Shown here one piece after another: positions 16,766 to 24,201 of a stretch of DNA of 37,990 bases. Position numbers and translations under genes: made by a program. Source of the DNA: an uncultured Mediterranea sp. (lineage in GTDB: Bacteria; Bacteroidota; Bacteroidia; Bacteroidales; Bacteroidaceae); the NCBI GenBank assembly GCA_945831575.1, contig CAMACX010000028.1:1-37990 (forward strand), in the 5' to 3' direction. The notes below the pieces were generated by a model. That model saw only the letters and a program-made list of their open reading frames with translations. It ran no database searches and was not told where the DNA came from. Within the stretch, counting starts at the first letter, position 1; each line of letters opens with the position of its first letter.

Positions 16766-17935
16766 TTACGACGGCGGAAGTTGGTGCTGCTCCAGGTCGA
16801 GTATCACCGTCTTGTCCATGACATCGGTATAGCCCTGCGTGGTCCTCACGCTGCGGTGCCCCAGGAGCCGCTGCACCGTGGTGATGTTGACACCACTATA
16901 TATTAATAAGGTGGCGTTGGTGTGGCGGGCGGTGTGGAAGGTGATGTGCTTCTCTATCCCTGCCAACTCGGCCAGCGCACCGAGCTGCTTGTTCGCATTG
17001 GAATTGGAGCCGAGCTGGAAGAAATCCTCTTCCCTGCCGCTGTACTTAGCCAGCAATGCCATCCCCTTTCCGCCAAATAAGAGGTGCAACGGACTTCTTA
17101 CCTCCACAGAGGTCTTGACCGAACGATACGACAACCAGCACTCCCTGTCTTGGTATGCCACATTATCCGCTGTCAGGTGGATGAAATCGGAGTAACGCAG
17201 CCCCGAATAGCAGCAGAACAGAAAAGCATCAAGCGTATGCTGCATACCGTATTGCCTCTGACTGAGCTGTAACACCTCCAGCCGTTGCAGCTCCTCCAGC
17301 GTGAGGAAGGAGTAGTGCGTCGTTGCACTGCGTATGCGATATTGACTGAACGGGTTCATCTCAACAGACATCAACCGCCGCTTGATGGCCAGGTTGACGT
17401 AACGCTTGAAGTGCTTCATGTGCTTGGCAATGGTGTTGAGGTGAAATCCCCGCTGATGCAGATACTGCTCAAACTGCATGACCAAGTCAAGGGTCAATTC
17501 ACCAAACAGGATAGAGGGGCGAAACCTTCGTAGCAGCTGCCAGGTGGTGAGTTGGTTCTGACGCGTAGATTCACGTATTGAGGCGGCTTGCACCTCGTGA
17601 TGGAAGAAGTCCAGGAACGTGGTGAGAGGACGAGGCTTGGCCACCGCAGCCCTCAGCTTGTCTAATGTCACCTTTGCACCTTGCCGCCACATCAACAGCT
17701 CCGTGCGTTCGGTATCAATCAATAGTTCATCCAGCTTCCGGTTCAATTCACTGGCTAGAGGATGATGAATGATGCGCTGGTGCAATTTGTCCCATTGATT
17801 TGGCTTCAGATAGACGTGCGTGCTGAAGTAGCAACGTTTCCCCTGTAGCAGCGCTTCGAGCTGAAGCAATGCCTTACCTGCTTGATTGAGGTGATTTTTG
17901 CGGTTATAAACAAACCTGTAAACAATTTTATCCAT
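16766..17935 (-). CDS. Tyrosine recombinase (shufflon-type site-specific integrase)
   Basis: A 389-residue enzyme with an N-terminal Arm-type DNA-binding region (about 1-100), a SAM-like core-binding domain (about 105-200) and a catalytic domain. All catalytic residues are present: R247 (SGLRYSDF), K274 (SVKTS), H334 and R337 (HTARH), H360 (LLGHRS) and the nucleophile Y369 (TQGYTD). Its size and domain order match Bacteroides integrases that invert promoters and surface-protein genes. It is divergent from the complete susC, 453 bp away, and lies inside the segment bounded by sites B and E. It is therefore the prime candidate to invert the susC 5' end between bodies A, B and E. An alternative role as integrase of a degraded mobile element is less likely, because no attachment-site repeats or transfer genes are seen. 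Confidence 0.9.
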   Translation of the reverse strand: MDKIVYRFVYNRKNHLNQAGKALLQLEALLQGKRCYFSTHVYLKPNQWDKLHQRIIHHPLASELNRKLDELLIDTERTELLMWRQGAKVTLDKLRAAVAKPRPLTTFLDFFHHEVQAASIRESTRQNQLTTWQLLRRFRPSILFGELTLDLVMQFEQYLHQRGFHLNTIAKHMKHFKRYVNLAIKRRLMSVEMNPFSQYRIRSATTHYSFLTLEELQRLEVLQLSQRQYGMQHTLDAFLFCCYSGLRYSDFIHLTADNVAYQDRECWLSYRSVKTSVEVRSPLHLLFGGKGMALLAKYSGREEDFFQLGSNSNANKQLGALAELAGIEKHITFHTARHTNATLLIYSGVNITTVQRLLGHRSVRTTQGYTDVMDKTVILDLEQHQLPPS

Positions 17936-18302
17936 AAATGCGTTAATATAAAAGGTTGTTAATGTGGCAATGGTATTAGAGCGTCCTCAGAGCAAAAGCA
18001 GACAGCAATCCATGCCCTCAATGAAGGCGAATGAGGGATTATCCAGCTCCTGTTAATAGCAGTTTTTCTCCCTAAAGTTGGGGATAGTAACTGAAATGAC
18101 ATTCAAATGCGCTCCAATAATTAACACTTTTGATTAAAATTGCGAGGAATTTCAGAATTGTGAATTGTAGAAAGGAGGTGCATATGGTAACAAAAAGCGA
18201 TGCCAGATATGTTATTTAACAGGAATAACAATGTTATATAACACGTTTTACCTATATATTATATCAAAATGACATATTCAACCTATTTTCTAAGAAAAAG
18301 CA
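17936..18302. other. Intergenic region between recombinase and susC E
   Basis: No gene is recognised. It is AT-rich towards the right. An 11-codon frame with an unusually strong ribosome-binding sequence (aaaggaggtg) lies at 18184-18219, but it is upstream of the susC promoter and I do not call it. No clear recombinase promoter was found. Confidence 0.4.
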
Positions 18303-18332
18303 TTGCGGTATTCATATTTATTAATATATTTG
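18303..18332 (+). promoter_or_regulatory. Promoter of the expressed susC/susD operon
   Basis: TTG at 18303-18305 and TATATTTG at 18325-18332 are 19 bp apart, giving a leader of about 50 bases before the ATG at 18389. It is the only susC promoter in the window and lies inside the proposed invertible segment. Flipping the segment would move this promoter together with the susC 5' end. Confidence 0.65.
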
Positions 18333-18388
18333 CATTTCGTTAGAGTAAAGAGACAATTAATGTAAAGTTTAACTTTAAGAGAGAATTT

Positions 18389-21300
18389 ATGAAAAGAAAA
18401 TTAATGCTGTTATTGGCCTGTCTGTTTGTAGGAATAGGCCTTGTAACTGCCCAAACTCAAAGAGTTACAGGTGTTGTAATTTCTGAAGAAGATGGGCAAC
18501 CAGTGATCGGCGCCTCTGTAGTGGTAAAGGGTACGCAATTGGGTACCATTACCGGTGTAGATGGTGATTTTACGTTACCCAACGTACCTAGTTCGGCGAA
18601 AACTCTGGTAGTTTCGTTCGTGGGTATGCAGAAGGTGGAAGTGGCTATCAAGGCGAACATGCGCATTTCCTTAAAGCCTGATGCTGAGCTACTTGAAGAA
18701 GTAATGGTCGTGGCTTATGGTACGGCGAAGAAGTCTTCGTTTACCGGTTCGGCCTCTACGATTGACAACAAGAAGCTGGAGTCGCGACCCATCACCAACG
18801 TGACCAAGGGCCTGGAAGGTCAGGCCACTGGTGTGCTGACCACTTCAGGTTCAGGACAGCCGGGTTCCGGCTCATCAGTTATCATCCGTGGTTACGGTTC
18901 AATCAACGCATCGAGCACTCCGCTCTATGTGGTTGATGGTGTACCTTTCGATGGTAGCCTCAGCTCTATCAACCCCTCTGATATTGAGTCAATGACCATC
19001 CTGAAGGATGCCTCGGCCGGTGCTCTTTACGGTTCGCGTGGTGCTAACGGTGTGGTTATGATTACGACGAAGAAGGGTAAAGAGGGTAAGACCAGCGTAC
19101 AGTGGCGTTCAACCGTGGGTTGGGCTTCGCGCGCACTCGACCCGTATGACATGCTGGATCAGAAGGAGTTCGTTCAGCTCTCGTATGAGGCACTGCGTAA
19201 CGACTATGCCTTCAACTCAGGCTATGCCTGGAGTGATGCAGAAGCTGCTGCACGTGCATCACTGGGCAGTGTACTGGGTGGTGAATCATACAACCCCTTC
19301 AAGAACTATACGTGGGACAACATCATCGACCCCACGACAGGTTATGTACGTCCCGATGCCCAGTCCGCATGGGATGAGCAGTGGCTGGATGCCCTGCTGC
19401 GCGACAATGCTCTGCGCCACGAACACCAACTCTCATTGAGTGGTGGTACGGAGAAGACGAAGTACATGTTCTCACTGGGTTACCTGAATGAGGACGGTAT
19501 CCTGATCTCGACTGCATTCCAGCGCTATAACGCACGTGCCAATGTCAACACACAGGTGAACGAGTGGTTCAGCGGCAACATGAACGTGTCACTCTCCCAC
19601 TCAATGCAGAACTTCAGTGATTACGATGGCTCATCTACATCCAACGTGTGGTATTCGGCCCAGTTCGTATCTCCCCTGTTCCCCGTATATATAAAGGATG
19701 CCGATGGCAAAAACCTGCTTGGTGCCAACGGTCAGCCTCAGCTGGACTACGGTGAAGGCGGTCGTCCCGGTAGCTATAACGACTTCAACCCGCTGGGTGG
19801 CCTGCTCGATGACAAGGCTGACGTGAAGAACGATGCAGCCAGCGTACGTACCGGTCTGGTATTCGGCTCTGACTCAGACAAGTTCGGTATCTTCAAAGGC
19901 TTGAAGCTGAACCTCAACTTTGGTTTGGATTACCGCAACCAGTTGCAGAAGAGCTACATGAACATGTACCACGGCAACCAGGCCAACGCAGGCGGTCTGC
20001 TGATGAAGTACAACACCCGCATGCAGAGCTACACCTTCAACCAGCTGCTCACCTACGACCGCTCGTTCGGCAAGCACAGCGTGAACGTGCTGGCTGGTCA
20101 TGAGTTCTATGCTTACAAATATGAATACCTGAGCGCCGGTAAGACCAACCTCGTGGATGGCATCCTGGAGCTCCGACCGGGTACGACACTCTACGATGCC
20201 GACTCTTACACCAACAACTACCGCATCGAGTCTTGGCTGGGTCGTGTCAACTACAACTACGATGAGAAGTACTACTTCGATGCTTCGTTCCGTCGCGACG
20301 GTTCTTCACGCTTCCACAAGGATTACCGTTGGGGTTCCTTCTGGTCTGTAGGTGCCAACTGGCGCATCTCCAAGGAGGCCTTCATGGCTGACCTGGAGTG
20401 GTTGAACAATCTCTCGCTGAAACTGAGCTACGGTGAACAGGGTAACGACTCACTGGGTCGTCTCTACGCATGGCAGAGCCTCTACAGCCTCAGCTGGGCC
20501 AACGCCAACCAGATTGGTGGTCTGGTCAGCACACTGGAGAACAAGAAGGTATCTTGGGAAAAGAACGGAAACCTCAACATCGGTATCGAGGCCAGCCTCT
20601 TCGACCAACGCTTGAACCTGAACGTGGAATACTACAACAAGAAGACCACGGACATGCTGCTCAACTACCCGATGGCTCTCTCTACCGGCTTTGACGGTTA
20701 CAATGACAACGTGGGCGACATGCGCAACACAGGTTGGGAATTTGAGGTGAAAGGCACTCCCGTAAAGACCAAGGACTTCACCTGGAACGTTACCTGGATG
20801 GGTTCTACCGTAAGCAACAAGGTGCTGAAACTGACCAACGAGTCTCCCGAGATCATCAACGGTATCTACAGCATCAAGGAAGGTATGCCTATCAATACCT
20901 TCTACATGGCCAAGTCGGCTGGCGTAGATCCCGCTACCGGTGCTCAGCTCTACTGGGTATATGACAAGGACGAGAATGGCAACATCACCAACGAGCGCAT
21001 CAGCAGCGACTACAGCAAGGCAGCTACCAGCAAGTACTACCTGGGTAGCCGTATCCCTGACCTCTATGGCAGCTTGGGTACTGACTTCTCTTGGAAGGGC
21101 TTCGACCTCTCTATCCTGACTACCTACTCCATCGGCGGTAAGATATATGATGGCCTGTACAACGGTTCAATGAACAACATGTACTACAACAACAACTGGA
21201 ACAAGCACGCCCTGCGCCGTTGGCAGAAGCCGGGTGACGTAACGGACGTACCCCGCATCGAGATTGCCGGTAAGACGACGACCAACGACCGCTACCTGAT

Positions 21301-21529
21301 TGACGGCTCATACTTCGCTATCAAGAACATCACCCTAGGCTACAAGCTGCCTCAGAGCTGGATGCGCAGCGCCAAGATGAACTCTGTACGCGTATTCGCG
21401 TCGGTGGACAACCTGGCCATGTTCTCCCATCTGGAAGGTATGGACCCGCAGTACAACTTCAGCGGTTCAACCGACTACAGCTACACCCCCAACAAGACTT
21501 GGACCGTGGGCGTAGAGGTGAACTTCTAA
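18389..21529 (+). CDS. Complete SusC-like TonB-dependent transporter (expressed copy E)
   Basis: A 1046-residue outer-membrane transporter of normal SusC length. It has a signal peptide (residues 1-21, ending VTAQ) and a carboxypeptidase-regulatory-like domain (about 24-95). It then has a TonB-box-like EEVMVVAYGT and a plug with YVVDGVPFDGSL and TILKDASAGALYGSRGANGVV. The 22-strand-type barrel ends in VEVNF. It imports a SusD-captured ligand using TonB energy. The crossover site falls at codons 64-81, inside the N-domain, so residues before it are common to all forms and the plug and barrel are exchangeable. It is followed after 37 bp by its susD. Confidence 0.95.
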   Translation: MKRKLMLLLACLFVGIGLVTAQTQRVTGVVISEEDGQPVIGASVVVKGTQLGTITGVDGDFTLPNVPSSAKTLVVSFVGMQKVEVAIKANMRISLKPDAELLEEVMVVAYGTAKKSSFTGSASTIDNKKLESRPITNVTKGLEGQATGVLTTSGSGQPGSGSSVIIRGYGSINASSTPLYVVDGVPFDGSLSSINPSDIESMTILKDASAGALYGSRGANGVVMITTKKGKEGKTSVQWRSTVGWASRALDPYDMLDQKEFVQLSYEALRNDYAFNSGYAWSDAEAAARASLGSVLGGESYNPFKNYTWDNIIDPTTGYVRPDAQSAWDEQWLDALLRDNALRHEHQLSLSGGTEKTKYMFSLGYLNEDGILISTAFQRYNARANVNTQVNEWFSGNMNVSLSHSMQNFSDYDGSSTSNVWYSAQFVSPLFPVYIKDADGKNLLGANGQPQLDYGEGGRPGSYNDFNPLGGLLDDKADVKNDAASVRTGLVFGSDSDKFGIFKGLKLNLNFGLDYRNQLQKSYMNMYHGNQANAGGLLMKYNTRMQSYTFNQLLTYDRSFGKHSVNVLAGHEFYAYKYEYLSAGKTNLVDGILELRPGTTLYDADSYTNNYRIESWLGRVNYNYDEKYYFDASFRRDGSSRFHKDYRWGSFWSVGANWRISKEAFMADLEWLNNLSLKLSYGEQGNDSLGRLYAWQSLYSLSWANANQIGGLVSTLENKKVSWEKNGNLNIGIEASLFDQRLNLNVEYYNKKTTDMLLNYPMALSTGFDGYNDNVGDMRNTGWEFEVKGTPVKTKDFTWNVTWMGSTVSNKVLKLTNESPEIINGIYSIKEGMPINTFYMAKSAGVDPATGAQLYWVYDKDENGNITNERISSDYSKAATSKYYLGSRIPDLYGSLGTDFSWKGFDLSILTTYSIGGKIYDGLYNGSMNNMYYNNNWNKHALRRWQKPGDVTDVPRIEIAGKTTTNDRYLIDGSYFAIKNITLGYKLPQSWMRSAKMNSVRVFASVDNLAMFSHLEGMDPQYNFSGSTDYSYTPNKTWTVGVEVNF
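18580..18630 (+). repeat. Inversion site E inside susC
   Basis: 51 bp identical to 14191-14241 (inverted), and 42 bp with one mismatch to 6929-6970 (inverted). Candidate recombinase arms are cgaaaact (18597-18604) and agtttcg (18610-18616) around ctggt. All three sites read SSAKTLVVSFVGMQ in the same frame, so inversion keeps susC in frame. Confidence 0.85.
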
Positions 21530-21566
21530 ACGAAAACCCATTAACTATTAACAGAAAATTAGACGT

Positions 21567-23105
21567 ATGAAAAAGATATTCAACTATATGTTTGTCGGTC
21601 TGCTGGCTTGCGGCATGCTTTCGGCCTGCTCGGAGGACGCTCTGGAGACCAGCCCCACCGACTCGATGTCGGGCGACGGTCTGATGACCAACGCCAACGC
21701 TGCACTGGTACCTCTGAACGGTATCTACCGCACCATGTACACCGCAGGATGGTCCACTACGGGCAATACGCACCAATGCTACGGTATCTCGGCTTATATC
21801 CTGATGGCCGATGTGATGGGTGAAGACCACATCATGAACGAATCCGGAAGCGGCTGGTTCTGGTACGACTGCCTCTACAACGTAAAAGCACGCTACAGCT
21901 CTGGCGCATGGCGCTCATACGACCTTTGGAGCGCCGGCTACACGTGGGTATCGAATGCCAACTACATTCTGGCAGCCGAGGAGACCATGGAGGGTGACGA
22001 AGCCGACCGCAACTACGTCATCGGTCAGGCTTATGCCATCCGCGCCTACGCTTACTTCATGCTGGCACAGAACTTTGCCCGCACCTACAAGGGACACGAG
22101 AACGAGCCCTGCTGCCCCATCTACACCGAGCCTACAGTAGCCGGTACGGAAGGTAAAGCCCGCTCAACGGTTGCAGAGGTCTATGACCAGATTACTTCTG
22201 ATATTGACAAGGCTGTCAGCCTGCTGAAAGGCACGAGCCGCAAGCACATCAGCCACATCGACTACACCGTGGCTTGTGGCTTGAAGGCACGCATTGCCTT
22301 GGTCATGGAGGATTGGAATGCGGCCAAAAGTGCTGCCAAGGAGGCCATAGCCAACAGCAAATGCACCATTGAGAAGGTAGAGAACTTCAAGGGCCTGAAC
22401 AGCGTAAACTTCAAGAACGTAATGTGGGGTGCCGAGATTATCTCTGACCAGTCGGGTATGTATGCCGGTCACTTCACCCACATGGACTGGGAGGCTGGAG
22501 CCTATGGTAACAGCGCCCGCAAGCAGATCAACAAGGAGCTGTACATCAAGATGGGTATCAACGACGACCGCCGTGCCTGGTGGAACCCCGCTGATGCCAA
22601 CAACAAGAGCAACGGCTACCAGCAGGAGAAGTTTAAGTTCAGCGACATCCAGACCTGGATGGGCGACTACATCTGGATGCGTATCGAGGAGATGTACCTC
22701 ATTGCCGCCGAGGCTGAATGCCGCCTGGGTGACGAGGCCAGCGCAATCAGCGACCTGATGGCCCTGATGAGCAAGCGCGATGCCAACTACACCTGCGACA
22801 AGACAGGTACTGCACTGGGCAAGCTGACTACCGATGAGACCGGTTCACTGCTCGAAGAGATTATCCTGCAGCGCCGTATCGAGCTGTGGGGTGAAGCCGG
22901 CCGTATCTGGGATATCCGCCGTCTGCGTCAGGGCTTCCGCCGTACAGCTGAGATGGGTTGGCCCTCAACGGCTATCCTTGCCAATCGTCCTACCGATGAC
23001 CCCGAGTGCTACATGTGGGTGCTGACCATTCCTCAGGCAGAATTTGACGGCAACGTCAACATGGACCTTGCCACCGACCAGAACCCCACGGGTGACTACA
23101 AATAA
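21567..23105 (+). CDS. SusD/RagB-family lipoprotein, expressed copy E
   Basis: A 512-residue outer-membrane lipoprotein. The SPII signal ends at Cys21 (LSAC), with an acidic stretch (SEDALETSPTDS) typical of surface-exported lipoproteins. The SusD helical fold follows, with the C-terminal RIELWGEAGRIWDIRR motif seen in many SusDs. It lies 37 bp after susC E and 29 bp before another lipoprotein gene, so the three are likely one transcript. It forms the ligand-binding lid of the SusC E channel. The substrate is not identifiable from the sequence. Confidence 0.93.
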   Translation: MKKIFNYMFVGLLACGMLSACSEDALETSPTDSMSGDGLMTNANAALVPLNGIYRTMYTAGWSTTGNTHQCYGISAYILMADVMGEDHIMNESGSGWFWYDCLYNVKARYSSGAWRSYDLWSAGYTWVSNANYILAAEETMEGDEADRNYVIGQAYAIRAYAYFMLAQNFARTYKGHENEPCCPIYTEPTVAGTEGKARSTVAEVYDQITSDIDKAVSLLKGTSRKHISHIDYTVACGLKARIALVMEDWNAAKSAAKEAIANSKCTIEKVENFKGLNSVNFKNVMWGAEIISDQSGMYAGHFTHMDWEAGAYGNSARKQINKELYIKMGINDDRRAWWNPADANNKSNGYQQEKFKFSDIQTWMGDYIWMRIEEMYLIAAEAECRLGDEASAISDLMALMSKRDANYTCDKTGTALGKLTTDETGSLLEEIILQRRIELWGEAGRIWDIRRLRQGFRRTAEMGWPSTAILANRPTDDPECYMWVLTIPQAEFDGNVNMDLATDQNPTGDYK

Positions 23106-23134
23106 TTATCCAACAACATTCAGAAACAAGCATT

Positions 23135-24007
23135 ATGAAATACATCAATAAAATCACTTGGGGATTGGCTCTCCTGATGACTGGATGTCTGGTGGCTTGT
23201 GACACCGACCAGGAAGGAGCAATCTACCAATCGCAAAATGCCGAACTTTCATTCAGTTCGAGTTCTTTGGACCCCGTTGCCGTACAGGCCAACGCACCTG
23301 AATTCAAGGTGGAAGTATTCCGTGGCAATGCCGCTGCGACTCCCTCTTCAACCCCTACGCTGAAAGTGACGGTTCCTTACAACAACAGCAACGTTGAACT
23401 TACTGGATGCACTATCAGCAACTACCAGTTTGACGCGGATGCCAATATCGGCTACGTGACAGTCAATGTCAGCCCGCTGGAGATTGGCGTGACAGCCACC
23501 GTAACGGTGACCATCGGCGATGCAGACCTTTCGGTAGGCGGCATTCAGAGCACCAGCGTGAAGGTGAACAAGGAGTACAACTGGCAGTCAATGGGCAAGG
23601 GTACCTATACTGACAACTGGGGCTGGGGTATCACATACAATGTAGAGATCATGAAGGCAGAAGGATTTGAGCGTTATCGTATCATGGATCCGTATGGCGA
23701 ATCCATCATTAATGACGACGCTGAGTGGGGCAACTGGCTTGCACCCGCAGCATGTCCTTACGTGGAATTTGCAACAGTTGACGGTGGTGCCATCGAGTTT
23801 GAGCCTTTCTACCTCGGACTCTACTACCAAGGCGATAGCTCAGCCAAGATTTACGCTTATCCAGGATGGGCATTCGGCATCACCGATAAGAGTAAGTGGA
23901 TTGACAACAAGACCCTGCAGCTGGCTCCCTATTACTACGTACCCGCTCTCAGCGGTGGATGGAACGAGACACAATCTGATAATATGATTGTTGTCACCAT
24001 GCCGTAA
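23135..24007 (+). CDS. Surface lipoprotein in the SusE/F position
   Basis: A 290-residue lipoprotein with an SPII signal ending at Cys22 (LVAC) followed by DTDQEG. The sequence is rich in beta-strands, suggesting Ig-like modules (about 35-145), and then a W/Y-rich C-terminal domain. Its place directly after susC/susD, 29 bp downstream and before a terminator, suggests an accessory ligand-binding protein. It has no counterpart after the susD genes of cassettes A and B, so it belongs only to the E importer. No specific family was recognised. Confidence 0.75.
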   Translation: MKYINKITWGLALLMTGCLVACDTDQEGAIYQSQNAELSFSSSSLDPVAVQANAPEFKVEVFRGNAAATPSSTPTLKVTVPYNNSNVELTGCTISNYQFDADANIGYVTVNVSPLEIGVTATVTVTIGDADLSVGGIQSTSVKVNKEYNWQSMGKGTYTDNWGWGITYNVEIMKAEGFERYRIMDPYGESIINDDAEWGNWLAPAACPYVEFATVDGGAIEFEPFYLGLYYQGDSSAKIYAYPGWAFGITDKSKWIDNKTLQLAPYYYVPALSGGWNETQSDNMIVVTMP

Positions 24008-24057
24008 TGATTGATTCGGAGAGTTAGCCCACGAGGCTGACCATGAACGAACTGCCC

Positions 24058-24093
24058 GAGGGCGTGCTTCAACCTAGTTTGAGGCACGCCCTC
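24058..24093 (+). terminator. Terminator of the susCD E operon
   Basis: A 10-bp stem (gagggcgtgc at 24058-24067, complement at 24084-24093) followed by the T-rich ttgctatttt. It closes the operon 50 bp after the lipoprotein stop. Confidence 0.75.
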
Positions 24094-24159
24094 TTGCTAT
24101 TTTGCAGCAATCATATAATATATATAGGTATAGGATAGTGGGTATTCCACAAAAACAAC

Positions 24160-24167
24160 TATCTTTG
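24160..24167 (+). promoter_or_regulatory. -7 element of the M64 peptidase gene
   Basis: TATCTTTG lies 34 bp before the ATG at 24202; the -33 region is poorly conserved. It shows that the peptidase is transcribed separately from the susCD operon. Confidence 0.6.
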
Positions 24168-24201
24168 TGCCCTAATTCAATATTCAAAATACACAAATGC
24201 T

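Noticed and set aside
18174..18219. 11-codon frame with a perfect ribosome-binding sequence before susC E
   Set aside because: It lies upstream of the susC promoter, so it is not a leader peptide of that mRNA, and Bacteroidetes rarely rely on strong Shine-Dalgarno sequences. It is probably chance.
1..18388. Insertion sequence or integrative element explaining the duplicated fragments
   Set aside because: No transposase, relaxase or terminal repeats were found. The only recombinase is better explained by the susC sites.
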